NCBI GenBank assembly: GCA_002293345.1
Contig: DBDB01000010.1
Span: 1-53,079 of the forward strand
Length of the DNA: 53,079 nucleotides
Source: Alistipes sp. UBA943
Lineage (GTDB): Bacteria > Bacteroidota > Bacteroidia > Bacteroidales > Rikenellaceae
Direction: 5' to 3'
Shown piece by piece: positions 1 through 8,657 of this stretch. The number at the start of each line of letters is the position of its first letter. The first letter of the stretch is position 1. Below the pieces are notes generated by a model. It saw nothing but the letters and a program-made list of their open reading frames with translations, was not told the origin of the DNA and searched no databases. Position numbers and translations under genes: made by a program.

Positions 1-21
1 GTACCCCGGAGCGGGGAGGAG
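1..21 (-). repeat. Truncated FISUMP-type cassette (copy H, 5' end only)
   Basis: Read on the minus strand, the first 21 bases give the conserved cassette start (CTCCTCCCCGC, then GGGGTAC) and encode LLPAPGY, the same opening as the full copies at 32.4, 32.65, 37.9 and 48.0 kb. The rest lies outside the window. It follows the lipoprotein gene at 107-1108 and its terminator in the same orientation. Confidence 0.75.
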
Positions 22-33
22 AATAAACATGAA

Positions 34-68
34 ACAAGAGAGCCGATCCATAGGATCGGCTCTCTTGT
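34..68 (-). terminator. Intrinsic terminator of the lipoprotein cluster
   Basis: Perfect 16 bp inverted repeat (34-49 with 53-68) around the 3-base loop ATA. It lies just downstream of the minus-strand gene ending at 107. On the minus strand it runs into TTTCATGTTTATT, a weak T tract. Confidence 0.75.
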
Positions 69-106
69 GATGGGGTGGCGAATTACCCCTCCCCCTGTTT
101 TGACAC

Positions 107-1108
107 TTACTCTTCTTCTACCCACTCGAACTCGTGAAACTCCACGAAGAGGAGGGGCATTTGTCCCGGTGCCGAATCGTCGATATAGACATAGATGATC
201 GACATTTTATCGTCATTCTGGAACATGTCGGCCATGGCGTTCATACCTGTCGTCAGGTTACTCATGGGTTTTGTTCCGAGGAACGGATAGGTGGCGTGCA
301 AGTGTGCTTTTACCTGGGCGGTGTAGAGCACATCCATCAGCGATGCCGCCTGATAGAGCATGTTACCGTTAAAGAATCGGTATGCGAAGTTATCTACAGA
401 TCCGCTGCCGGGATAGCCGTAATAACCCGAGCCGGCGGGACCTGAAACAAGTTTGGCGACATCATACCCGGCTTCCGTGAGTGCCTCCTTGAATGCACCT
501 ACGCTCAATCCCCATGCCTGGAGCGGCTCCTCGAATTCGAGTTCCAAGCCGACGGGCGAAATGATGGGTGTAAACGTGGCGATCAGATATTCTCCCCCGT
601 TACGAGGATCCCCACCGATACGCAAGTCGATCATCGAGTTGGTGGGCTCGTCGCGGAACAGTTCTCCGATTCCGTCCTCAGCCTTACCGATATAGGCACC
701 CACTACCTCTGCCTGTTTGAACATTTGATGCCAATAAATCTCGTGCATCACAGCGACGGATTTCATCAACTGATCCTCCTTCGAGAAGTAGTAATAGTAC
801 TGCAGGGTAGTACCTTTTCTGGATGTCGTCAGGTTGACGTCACCTTCGAATTGGGCCTCCTCCTCACCAGACGGAAGCGTTACCTGATCAATAAAGGCCG
901 TCACATTAGAGGCATAATTGGCCACAAAATCGGAATTCACACCCCACGCCTGAACGGGAGGGACGAATTTCATCAGCGTGTCTTTAGGAGGGGGAGGCAC
1001 ACAACCTTCTTCGCCCTCCTTACAACCTCCACCATCACACCTCACGAACGTGAGTGTCAGAATCGCGATACCGAACAGTGCGACAAGCGCGTATAATAAT
1101 TTTTTCAT
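107..1108 (-). CDS. Putative lipoprotein with two copies of a paralogous ~150-residue domain
   Basis: 333 residues, no recognised family. The N-terminus (MKKLLYALVALFG...) is a hydrophobic signal followed by a Cys at about residue 24, so a lipoprotein is likely, although FVRC is a poor lipobox. After a GGG/PPPP linker there are two related halves, each opening with a P.QAWG block (about residues 50 and 199). Each continues with an aromatic-rich YYYYF or FAYRFF strand, then a helix-like stretch and a closing acidic strand. The same pattern (P..GW or P..DW, ...YWY.FD...) recurs in the next two genes, so I infer a local gene family exported to the envelope. Function unknown. It probably shares a transcript with 1129-2118 and ends at the terminator at 34-68. 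Confidence 0.75.
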   Translation of the reverse strand: MKKLLYALVALFGIAILTLTFVRCDGGGCKEGEEGCVPPPPKDTLMKFVPPVQAWGVNSDFVANYASNVTAFIDQVTLPSGEEEAQFEGDVNLTTSRKGTTLQYYYYFSKEDQLMKSVAVMHEIYWHQMFKQAEVVGAYIGKAEDGIGELFRDEPTNSMIDLRIGGDPRNGGEYLIATFTPIISPVGLELEFEEPLQAWGLSVGAFKEALTEAGYDVAKLVSGPAGSGYYGYPGSGSVDNFAYRFFNGNMLYQAASLMDVLYTAQVKAHLHATYPFLGTKPMSNLTTGMNAMADMFQNDDKMSIIYVYIDDSAPGQMPLLFVEFHEFEWVEEE

Positions 1109-1128
1109 ACGTATATAGTATTTAAAGA

Positions 1129-1605
1129 TTAGTTATTAGGTACGTATTCGATCATCGAGAGCTCGTCGAACGGTTGTTTCAAGTAAGCCATGGCCGTATC
1201 GCCACTCTTGTTGACGAAGATCAAGACCCCTCCGTCAGCAGTTTGCTCGTACGTGTGTGTAGCCCTCATGTAGGCTTCCATCTCGACATTTCGAGTCGTA
1301 TAGACCCACGCAACGACGCTGATCAATCGTTCGTTACCATCGAAAAGGTACCAATATTCGGCCGTTGCACCGTCACCTTCATACACGTCGATATATCCCT
1401 TTTCGGCACTTCCACCATCGGTTGTCTCGAGGAATTTGGTGGGAGCCACATCTTTGACGGACGCCCTTGGGAACTGCCATCCAATAAACGGTTCGGTGTA
1501 GGAGAAGGGGCCGTTATCTCCACCTTTTTCTTTGTCGCACCCCGTGCTGAACATTGCCGAGCCAAGCACCGCAATGGCAGCTATGGCGAGTAAATATTTT
1601 TTCAT
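1129..1605 (-). CDS. Small lipoprotein, paralogue of the flanking genes
   Basis: 158 residues. Signal peptide MKKYLLAIAAIAVLGSAMF with lipobox STGC (Cys about 23) makes this a clear signal-peptidase-II substrate. The mature part reads P.IGWQFPRASVKDVAPTKFLE, then a YEGDGATAEYWYLFD strand and a VVAWVYTT segment. It aligns by eye with the next gene (P.IDWTLTRAQLRDIAPTPFVE, YEGYGDAIEYGYVFD) and more loosely with both halves of the 333-residue protein. No known domain was recognised. Gaps of about 20 bp on both sides suggest one operon. The function is not predictable; an envelope or ligand-binding role is only a guess. Confidence 0.8.
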   Translation of the reverse strand: MKKYLLAIAAIAVLGSAMFSTGCDKEKGGDNGPFSYTEPFIGWQFPRASVKDVAPTKFLETTDGGSAEKGYIDVYEGDGATAEYWYLFDGNERLISVVAWVYTTRNVEMEAYMRATHTYEQTADGGVLIFVNKSGDTAMAYLKQPFDELSMIEYVPNN

Positions 1606-1623
1606 AATCGTGATTTTCTTAGG

Positions 1624-2118
1624 TTATTGTTGACCTGCGTATACGGTATCCATGTACATGGCGATCACGACAGGATTTTCGGGATCCGATTGGTCGATAT
1701 AGAGGTTAACGGAAGTCAACCTGTCTGTCGATACATAGAGTTTACCGCCGCTATCGGTATCCTGGGAGAAGTTGAATTTCTGACTCAGGTGGGTAGCCAT
1801 ATCCACTGCTGTACCATTAGGCAGTACGGCAAGGACCATGTAGAGTTTCCCTTGGGCATCGAAAACATAGCCATATTCAATGGCATCGCCGTATCCTTCA
1901 TAAAAATCGGCAACTCGATTTTCCCCATAATCGACAGCTTCGACAAACGGCGTGGGAGCGATGTCTCTGAGTTGTGCACGCGTGAGTGTCCAGTCGATGA
2001 TCGGATCCACATACTCGAACTTTCCATCATCCTTTCCAGGATCGTTTGTTTTCGGATCACACCCGGTGATGGAGAACATAACCAGGATCGCCGACGCGAT
2101 CAATAATAGTTTTTTCAT
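1624..2118 (-). CDS. Small lipoprotein, first gene of a paralogous trio
   Basis: 164 residues. Signal MKKLLLIASAILVMFS with lipobox ITGC at about residue 20, then a hydrophilic N/D/K/G linker and the shared family domain (P.IDW, RDIAPTPFVEAVDYG, YEGYGDAIEYGYVFD, LYMVLAVLPNG). It is the first gene of the minus-strand cluster, so its upstream region (2119-2200, AT-rich) should hold the promoter; I could not place a convincing -7 box. Three adjacent paralogues, one of them internally duplicated, suggest local tandem duplication and divergence. Function unknown. Confidence 0.8.
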   Translation of the reverse strand: MKKLLLIASAILVMFSITGCDPKTNDPGKDDGKFEYVDPIIDWTLTRAQLRDIAPTPFVEAVDYGENRVADFYEGYGDAIEYGYVFDAQGKLYMVLAVLPNGTAVDMATHLSQKFNFSQDTDSGGKLYVSTDRLTSVNLYIDQSDPENPVVIAMYMDTVYAGQQ

Positions 2119-2202
2119 CTTTGAGTTATTTTAATTTTACGTTATTTCTGGTGTCAATTAGAGCAAAGGAAAACAAAAATTTCGGGTTTTGCAATAGCGG
2201 TA

Positions 2203-2236
2203 CAAAAAAAGAACCGCTCAATGTATGAACGGTTCC
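2203..2236 (-). terminator. Intrinsic terminator after the holin-family gene
   Basis: On the minus strand GAACCG-TTCA / TTGA-GCGGTTC pairs around a short loop (2211-2235), followed by TTTTTTT. It lies about 20 bp after the stop codon at 2256. Confidence 0.8.
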
Positions 2237-2255
2237 CTTTGCGATAAGATTGTGT

Positions 2256-2597
2256 TCAGAGTTTTCTGAGCAATCCCGAGAGTACGGAGTAGAGGATGTT
2301 GGAGGTTTTCTCCGTCACCCACGTATGCACATTTCGGATGATCTGTGCGGCATGGTTGATGTTTTCGACATACTCCCCGATGCGTTGGATCGTGGGTCTC
2401 ATCCCGACGAGATAGACCACCAGGGCGAGGATGAGGAAGAATCCTCCGACGATGACCGCCCCGAGGGCTGCACAGCCCAACAGTTGTCCGATCCAGATCG
2501 TGAGTGCCGTGGTGAGCAACGCGAGTGCGACCAACAGGAACAGCGCGAACACGAAGAAGGGCGCGATCCTGATTTTAGTATGGTTGTTGTTGTTCAC
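2256..2597 (-). CDS. Holin-family-like small membrane protein
   Basis: 113 residues with two long hydrophobic segments (about 12-38 and 41-66) joined by a short turn, then an amphipathic helical tail (PTIQRIGEYVENINHAAQIIRNV...). This matches the phage-holin-superfamily/YqjE-type membrane proteins that Bacteroidetes often encode beside YtxH proteins. It starts 6 bp after the YtxH gene, so the two are almost certainly cotranscribed and translationally close. The role is unknown; envelope-stress association is an inference from family habit. The family name rests on topology and neighbourhood, not on catalytic motifs. Confidence 0.65.
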   Translation of the reverse strand: MNNNNHTKIRIAPFFVFALFLLVALALLTTALTIWIGQLLGCAALGAVIVGGFFLILALVVYLVGMRPTIQRIGEYVENINHAAQIIRNVHTWVTEKTSNILYSVLSGLLRKL

Positions 2598-2603
2598 GTC
2601 CGG

Positions 2604-2849
2604 TTACTGTTTTTCGGCCATCTCCTCCAACTTGTCGACGATCTGGTTGCGCAGGCGCGTTTTGACATTTTTGGCTTTGGCCTTCATGTTGTTGACTTTT
2701 TTGCGTGCCGCCACTTTGGTATCGTCGACGAAGTCCATAATATCCTCCCTCAACTCGGGACCCGACTTGGGCGTTGTGAGAGCGACGATAACGGCCCCTG
2801 TGATCAATCCACCGAGGAAAGCGAGCATACCTGTTTGACAGTTTTTCAT
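2604..2849 (-). CDS. YtxH domain-containing protein
   Basis: 81 residues. It has an N-terminal transmembrane segment with small residues (GMLAFLGGLITGAVIVALT), then PKSG.ELRED and a Lys-rich amphipathic helix (KVAARKKVNNMKAKAKNV...), the hallmark layout of YtxH/gas-vesicle-like proteins. The start at 2849 gives a methionine just before the membrane segment; a longer frame starting at 2880 is in another register and is a shadow. It is the first gene of a two-gene unit with 2256-2597 and is divergent from the SLOG-uvrA-mutS unit. Confidence 0.75.
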   Translation of the reverse strand: MKNCQTGMLAFLGGLITGAVIVALTTPKSGPELREDIMDFVDDTKVAARKKVNNMKAKAKNVKTRLRNQIVDKLEEMAEKQ

Positions 2850-2922
2850 AGCTATTAAGATTTAAATGGTTTGTACGCAAATTGTTTCATGGGTAAATAT
2901 ACAAATTTCAAACCAAAAACAC

Positions 2923-2930
2923 TAATTTTG
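2923..2930 (+). promoter_or_regulatory. TAnnTTTG promoter box (TAATTTTG) for the SLOG-uvrA-mutS unit
   Basis: Matches the Bacteroidetes sigma-ABfr -7 element exactly and ends 4 bases before the ATG at 2935. Transcription would therefore begin at or next to the start codon, implying a leaderless message. Confidence 0.6.
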
Positions 2931-2934
2931 CGGA

Positions 2935-3414
2935 ATGAAAAATCACCTTCCCTGCCGGATTGCCTTTACGGGTCACCAGACTTATGACGGAGCGGTAGCC
3001 ATGGGTCTTCGCGACACCGTGCGGCGCTTGTGGCACGAGGGCGGCCGTACGTTTTTGAGCGGTATGGCACGCGGATTCGACTTGGCTGCTGCTGAGGCGG
3101 TGTTGGAGCTACGGGGTGAATGTGCAGGTTCCCGATTGGTGGCTGTGGTGCCGTATGAGGGTCAGGCGGAGGAGTATTCGCAGGAGGATCGTGCGCGTTA
3201 CGACCGGGTGTTGAAGGCGGCGGACGAGGTGGTGGTATTGGAACGTGAATACTCGAAGGGCGTGTTTTTCCGCCGTAACGACTATTTGGTAGACAATGCC
3301 GACCGGGTGGTGGCGTGGTGCGTGCGTCCGAAGAGCGGCACGGGTTACACGATCAAGCGGGCCCGCAGCCAACGCAAAGAGGTAATAAATCTGATGTTTC
3401 CGTCGTTATTTTGA
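2935..3414 (+). CDS. DUF1273/YpsA-like SLOG-family protein
   Basis: 159 residues. The opening IAFTGHQTYDG and the following RTFLSGMARGFDLAAAEAVLEL fit the Rossmann-like SLOG fold of the DUF1273/YpsA group, in which the first loop and the SG.A.G.D motif form a nucleotide-ligand pocket. The C-terminal half has VAVVPYEGQAEEY and a FFRRNDYLVDNADRVVAW segment, also typical. No catalytic activity is established for this family. It ends one base before the uvrA ATG, so it heads a repair operon (SLOG-uvrA-mutS). A link to nucleotide sensing in DNA repair is inference only. Confidence 0.75.
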   Translation: MKNHLPCRIAFTGHQTYDGAVAMGLRDTVRRLWHEGGRTFLSGMARGFDLAAAEAVLELRGECAGSRLVAVVPYEGQAEEYSQEDRARYDRVLKAADEVVVLEREYSKGVFFRRNDYLVDNADRVVAWCVRPKSGTGYTIKRARSQRKEVINLMFPSLF

Positions 3415-3415
3415 G

Positions 3416-5962
3416 ATGCAAAATGATGTGTTACATATCGAGGGGGCCCGCGTCCACAACCTGAAGGATGTTTATCTGGACATTCCGCGACGTGCGTTGG
3501 TCGTGATCACGGGTCTGAGCGGCAGCGGCAAATCGTCACTGGCGTTCGACACGCTCTATGCCGAAGGGCAACGACGCTATATGGAGACGCTGTCTTCGTA
3601 CGCGCGTCAGTTTGTGGGCACGATGGAGCGTCCCGATGTGGATCGTATCACGGGTCTGAGTCCTGTGGTGGCGATCGAGCAGAAGACGACGAACAAGAAT
3701 CCCCGCTCGACGGTCGGCACGGTAACAGAGATCAACGACTTCCTGAGATTGCTGTACGCACGGGCGTCGCGTGCCTATTCGCCGCACACGGGTGAGGAGA
3801 TGGTGCACTATACGGACGACCAGATCGTGGATTTGATCTTGCGGGAGTTCGCCGGGAAGAAGATGGCGCTGTTGGCTCCGTTGGTGAGGGGTCGTAAGGG
3901 ACATTATAGGGAGCTGTTCGAGACGTTGGCCAAGCGTGGCTACGTGAACGTGCGTGTCGACGGCGAGATCCGTGAGTTGATGCCGGGCCTGAAGTTGGAT
4001 CGGTATAAGGTCCACGACATCGAGTTGGTGGTGGACAGGATCGTGCCCAAGCCGGTGGATCGGGAGCGGTTATTGACCTCTCTTCGCGAGGCGATGCGTC
4101 AGGGTAAGGGCAATGTGATGGTCTACACGTATGACGACGACGGGATGAGGTACTATTCGCGCCACCTGATGTGTCCCACGACCGGCATGGCGTTCGAGGA
4201 TCCGGCGCCACATACGTTTTCGTTCAACTCGCCGAAGGGCGCATGTCCGCACTGCAACGGTTTGGGTGTGGAGCCGCGCGAGGAGGTGGATGACTATTTG
4301 GAGATGGGTGCCCCGGAGGGATGGGTGGCGGAGAAACTCTCGGCGGAGCCCTGCACAGTGTGCGGCGGATCGCGGTTGAAGGCAGAAGCGTTGCAATTCA
4401 AGATCGGGGGATTGAACATAGCGGAGGTGTCGGCACTGTCGATCGAGAAGTTTTCGCACTGGATTTGTGGTGTGGAGGAGTACCTCAATGAACGCGAGCG
4501 TGCCATCGCCCGTGAAATCATCAAGGAGATCGGCGAGCGGTTGAAGTTCCTGGTCGATGTGGGGTTGGGATACTTGTCGTTGGACCGGGCGTCACGGACA
4601 CTGTCGGGCGGCGAGAGCCAACGGATACGCCTTGCGACGCAGATCGGTTCCAAGTTGATGAATGTGCTCTATATATTGGATGAACCGAGTATCGGACTGC
4701 ACCAGCGGGATAACGAGCGGTTGATCCGCAGTTTGAGCGAACTGAGGGATGCGGGTAACTCGGTGATCGTGGTGGAACATGACGAGGAGATGATGCGTGC
4801 GGCGGACTGGATCGTGGACGTGGGGCCGTTGGCCGGACGTCGCGGGGGACGGATCGTGGCGAGCGGCACATTCGAGGATATTTTGAAGGCCGATTCCGTG
4901 ACGGCGGACTATCTGACGGGACGCCGGAAGATAGAAGTGCCGACGGAGTTACGTCCCGGTACGGGTGAGTTCCTGACGGTACGCGGCGCACGGGGTCACA
5001 ACTTGAAAAATGTGGATGTGCGTTTCCCATTGGGCAAGTTGGTGGTGGTGACGGGCGTCAGCGGCAGCGGCAAGTCGTCGCTCGTCAACCAGACGCTGAG
5101 ACCGGTGTTGTCGCACAAACTGTACCGATCGACGGACTTGCCGCTGCCGCACGACGGAGTGGATGGGCTGGAACATGTGGATAAACTGGTGGTGGTGGAT
5201 CAGAGTCCCATCGGGCGGAGTCCGCGCAGCAATCCGGCGACCTATTCGGGTGTGATGACGGACATACGGAAGCTGTTCGAGCAGACGCCGGACGCACAGA
5301 TACGGGGTTTCAAGGCGGGACGCTTCTCGTTCAACGTGAAGGGCGGTCGATGCGAGGCGTGCAGCGGGGCAGGGGTGCAGACGATCGAGATGAATTTCCT
5401 GCCGGATGTGTATGTGACGTGCAAGGTGTGCGGCGGCCACCGATACAACCGTGAGACGTTGGAGGTACGTTACAAGGGTAAGAATATCGACGAGGTGCTC
5501 AACATGACGGTCAACATGGCGGCCGAGTTTTTCGAGCATGTGCCGTCGATCTATCAGAAATTGAGGGCGATCCAGGAGGTCGGCCTGGGGTACCTGACAT
5601 TGGGACAGCCCTGCACTACGCTATCGGGTGGCGAGAGCCAACGGATCAAGCTGGCGAGCGAATTGTCGAAACGCGACACGGGTCACACCTTATATATACT
5701 GGACGAACCGACGACGGGTCTGCATTTCGAGGACATACGTCAGTTGTTGGGGGTGTTGTCGAAGTTGGTGGATCGCGGCAATACGGTGATCGTGATCGAG
5801 CACAATCTGGATGTGATCAAGACGGCGGACTGGGTGATCGACGTGGGCCCGGAGGGTGGTGACGGCGGAGGCAAGATCGTGGCGGAAGGTACACCCCAAC
5901 AGGTGGCGAAGGTGAAAAAGAGCTATACCGGAAATTTTCTGAAAAAAGTATTACATTTGTGA
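3416..5962 (+). CDS. uvrA: UvrA-type excinuclease ATPase with a much reduced insertion domain
   Basis: 848 residues; canonical UvrA is about 940. It has both ABC ATPase halves: Walker A GLSGSGKSSLAF near the N-terminus and GVSGSGKSSLVN at about 550, with signatures LSGGESQRIRLA and LSGGESQRIKLA and DEP Walker B motifs. The zinc module in half two is intact (CEAC...CKVC). In half one CPHC and CTVC are only ~45 residues apart instead of the usual ~130, so the DNA-binding insertion domain is almost gone. The UvrB-binding region appears present. It could be the main damage sensor or a second UvrA-like paralogue; only a genome-wide survey would tell. It is followed by mutS after 4 bp. Confidence 0.9.
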   Translation: MQNDVLHIEGARVHNLKDVYLDIPRRALVVITGLSGSGKSSLAFDTLYAEGQRRYMETLSSYARQFVGTMERPDVDRITGLSPVVAIEQKTTNKNPRSTVGTVTEINDFLRLLYARASRAYSPHTGEEMVHYTDDQIVDLILREFAGKKMALLAPLVRGRKGHYRELFETLAKRGYVNVRVDGEIRELMPGLKLDRYKVHDIELVVDRIVPKPVDRERLLTSLREAMRQGKGNVMVYTYDDDGMRYYSRHLMCPTTGMAFEDPAPHTFSFNSPKGACPHCNGLGVEPREEVDDYLEMGAPEGWVAEKLSAEPCTVCGGSRLKAEALQFKIGGLNIAEVSALSIEKFSHWICGVEEYLNERERAIAREIIKEIGERLKFLVDVGLGYLSLDRASRTLSGGESQRIRLATQIGSKLMNVLYILDEPSIGLHQRDNERLIRSLSELRDAGNSVIVVEHDEEMMRAADWIVDVGPLAGRRGGRIVASGTFEDILKADSVTADYLTGRRKIEVPTELRPGTGEFLTVRGARGHNLKNVDVRFPLGKLVVVTGVSGSGKSSLVNQTLRPVLSHKLYRSTDLPLPHDGVDGLEHVDKLVVVDQSPIGRSPRSNPATYSGVMTDIRKLFEQTPDAQIRGFKAGRFSFNVKGGRCEACSGAGVQTIEMNFLPDVYVTCKVCGGHRYNRETLEVRYKGKNIDEVLNMTVNMAAEFFEHVPSIYQKLRAIQEVGLGYLTLGQPCTTLSGGESQRIKLASELSKRDTGHTLYILDEPTTGLHFEDIRQLLGVLSKLVDRGNTVIVIEHNLDVIKTADWVIDVGPEGGDGGGKIVAEGTPQQVAKVKKSYTGNFLKKVLHL

Positions 5963-5966
5963 TCTC

Positions 5967-8597
5967 ATGTCGGATTACGCCCCAAAGAAATCAGATACGC
6001 CCTTGATGCGTCAATATAAGGCCAAGAAGGCCGAGCATCCCGATTCGATTTTGTTGTTTCGGATGGGTGATTTTTACGAGACTTTCGGTGAGGATGCGGT
6101 CAAGACGAGTGCCATTTTGGGCATCACGCTGACCAAACGTGGCAACGGATCTGCGTCGGAGGTGGCTTTAGCGGGATTTCCACACCATGCGCTGGACACG
6201 TATCTGCCTAAGTTGGTACGTGCCGGTGAGCGTGTTGCGGTGTGTGACCAGTTGGAAGATCCGAAAACCGCCAAGGGCCTGGTGGAGCGTGGCGTGATCG
6301 AGATCTTGACGCCTGGCGTGGCACCTACCGACACGGTGGAAAACAGTTTTTTGGCGTCGGTCTATTTCGGCAAGGAGTCGACGGGTGTGGCGTTTCTTGA
6401 TCTCTCGACGGGTGAGTTCTATGTCGCGGAGGGCACGGACGGGTATGTGGATAAGCTGCTGTCCAATTTTCGTCCGAAGGAGGTCTTGTATCCGCGCGGG
6501 ATGGAGGATCGTTTCGCAGACGCGTTCGGTGCCGCGGGACACTACGTGTATCGTTTGGACGAGTGGGTCTTCTCGGAACGGATCAATCGCGAAAAACTGT
6601 GCAAACAGTTCGGTACGCCATCGCTGAAGGGTTTCGGTGTGGAGGAGTTCACGGTGGGCATCTCCGCCGCGGGAACTATCTTATACTATCTGGATTTCAC
6701 GCATCACAAGGATCTCGATCATATCCGTTCGCTGTCGCGTGTCGATCAGTCGGAGTACGTGTGGTTGGATCGCTTCACGGTGCGTAATCTGGAACTGTTC
6801 GGTTCGTCGAGCGGACGTGAGGGGTCGTCGTTGGCCGAGGTACTGGATCAGACCTCCACGCCGATGGGGTCGCGGTTGTTGCGGCGTTGGATCGCCTTCC
6901 CGATACGCAACAAGGAGCAGTTGGAGGAGCGTCTGGATGTTGTGGAGAGTTTTGTGGGCGACGAGATGTTGTCGGATGAGGTCGCGGCCCGCCTGTCGCA
7001 GATCTGCGACATGGAGCGATGCGCTTCGCGCCTCGCGGCGCAACGCATTTCGCCGCGCGAAATCGTTGCGCTGGGCCGCTCGCTGGAGGAGCTCTCGGGA
7101 TTGAAGAGCGTGTTGGCGGCGAGCGATTGCGAGCCGTTGTGCGACATGGCGGAACAGATCGAGGTGCTGCGGAAGGTACGCGAACGTATCGAACATGACC
7201 TGTGGCCCGACCCGGAGAGCAATCAGATTCAGAAGGGGGGGGTGATCGCGGCGAACGTGGATGCGGAGTTGGACGATCTGCGTGACACGGCCAAACGCGG
7301 CAAGGAGGTTTTGGAGGACATCCGTGCCCGGGAGACGGATCGCACGGGGATCCCGTTGAAAATATCGTTCAATAACGTTTTCGGGTACTACATCGAGGTA
7401 CGTAATACACACAAGGATAAGGTGCCCGCGGAGTGGGTGCGCAAACAGACGCTGACGGGTGCCGAGCGATATATCACACCCGAGTTGAAGGAGTACGAGG
7501 AGAAGATCCTCACGGCCGAGGAGCGAATTATCGAGATCGAGGTACGTGTCTGGACGGAGCTGTTGGAATTCCTTTCGGAGTCGCTGGCCGCGTTGCAGAG
7601 GAATGCCGCGTTGGTCGGCCGCGTGGATTGCCTACTATCGTTCGCCACTCAGGCACGCAAGTGGAACTACTGCCGTCCCGAGTTGGTCGACCCGTTGGGG
7701 AAGGATGAAGCTGCTCAACCCGGAGACGACGGCGGTTGTAGCGTGGCGATTATTCAGGGACGCCACCCGGTGATCGAAACGCTGTTGGGCGTGGGCGAAC
7801 ACTACATTCCGAATGACGTGACGTTGGACGCCATGCAGCAGATCCTCATGATTACCGGCCCCAACATGTCTGGTAAATCGGCACTGCTACGCCAGACGGC
7901 CCTGATCGTGCTGATGGCTCAGATGGGGTCATTCGTACCGGCAAAGGCGGCACGCGTGGGGCTGGTGGATAAAATCTTCACGCGTGTCGGTGCGAGCGAC
8001 AATTTGTCGCAGGGCGAGAGTACATTTATGGTCGAGATGCTGGAGACGGCGACGATTCTGCATAACGCCACGCCTCGGAGTCTGGTATTATTGGACGAGA
8101 TCGGTCGCGGCACGAGCACTTATGACGGTATGTCGATCGCGTGGGCGATCGTGGAGTATCTGCACGACATGCCTGCCTCGCGGGCACGGACACTCTTCGC
8201 GACGCACTATCACGAGCTGAACGAGATGGAGTTGCATTACGAACACGTGAAGAATTTCCACGTGACGGTGCAGGAGGTCGACGGTACGGTGGTGTTCATG
8301 CGTCGCCTTGAGCCGGGTGGCACGGAACACTCGTTCGGTATCCACGTGGCGAATATGGCGGGGTTGCCGACCTCGGTGATCCGTCGCGCGGAGAAGATCC
8401 TGGAAGGCCTCGAAGCCTCTTCGGCCGACGTTCTGCCGACACACAGTGGCGGCGGCACGCAGATGCAGCTGTTTGAGTTGGCGGATCCGGTATTGGCGGG
8501 GATACGCGACCAGTTGAAGGGTCTGAATCTGAACGAGTTAACCCCTATCGAGGCGCTCAACAAATTGAACGAGATCAAACGCCTCGCCGATTCCTGA
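5967..8597 (+). CDS. mutS: DNA mismatch repair ATPase MutS
   Basis: 876 residues, normal for MutS1. It recognises base mismatches and small loops and, with MutL, starts repair. The N-terminal mismatch-binding motif is present in GDFYETFGEDA (Phe-x-Glu). The connector, lever and clamp domains follow, then the ATPase with Walker A GPNMSGKSALLRQ, Walker B VLLDEIGRGTSTYDG and signature DNLSQGESTFMVEM. A C-terminal tail ends in LNELTPIEALNKLNEIK, the conserved MutS C-terminal segment. It starts 4 bp after uvrA, so it is cotranscribed. It ends at the bidirectional terminator at 8629-8651. No defects seen. Confidence 0.97.
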   Translation: MSDYAPKKSDTPLMRQYKAKKAEHPDSILLFRMGDFYETFGEDAVKTSAILGITLTKRGNGSASEVALAGFPHHALDTYLPKLVRAGERVAVCDQLEDPKTAKGLVERGVIEILTPGVAPTDTVENSFLASVYFGKESTGVAFLDLSTGEFYVAEGTDGYVDKLLSNFRPKEVLYPRGMEDRFADAFGAAGHYVYRLDEWVFSERINREKLCKQFGTPSLKGFGVEEFTVGISAAGTILYYLDFTHHKDLDHIRSLSRVDQSEYVWLDRFTVRNLELFGSSSGREGSSLAEVLDQTSTPMGSRLLRRWIAFPIRNKEQLEERLDVVESFVGDEMLSDEVAARLSQICDMERCASRLAAQRISPREIVALGRSLEELSGLKSVLAASDCEPLCDMAEQIEVLRKVRERIEHDLWPDPESNQIQKGGVIAANVDAELDDLRDTAKRGKEVLEDIRARETDRTGIPLKISFNNVFGYYIEVRNTHKDKVPAEWVRKQTLTGAERYITPELKEYEEKILTAEERIIEIEVRVWTELLEFLSESLAALQRNAALVGRVDCLLSFATQARKWNYCRPELVDPLGKDEAAQPGDDGGCSVAIIQGRHPVIETLLGVGEHYIPNDVTLDAMQQILMITGPNMSGKSALLRQTALIVLMAQMGSFVPAKAARVGLVDKIFTRVGASDNLSQGESTFMVEMLETATILHNATPRSLVLLDEIGRGTSTYDGMSIAWAIVEYLHDMPASRARTLFATHYHELNEMELHYEHVKNFHVTVQEVDGTVVFMRRLEPGGTEHSFGIHVANMAGLPTSVIRRAEKILEGLEASSADVLPTHSGGGTQMQLFELADPVLAGIRDQLKGLNLNELTPIEALNKLNEIKRLADS

Positions 8598-8628
8598 TTT
8601 TTCCTAAAACCTTTCCTTTTTCAGACCG

Positions 8629-8651
8629 CCGCTTTTTGGTGAAAAGCGGCA
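8629..8651. terminator. Bidirectional hairpin terminator between convergent genes
   Basis: GCCGCTTTT / AAAAGCGGC stem with a short loop between mutS (+) and the gene ending at 8658 (-). The same hairpin and flanking bases (on the other strand) recur at 25430-25452, so this is a dispersed terminator-like repeat. Confidence 0.75.
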
Positions 8652-8657
8652 GAGAGA

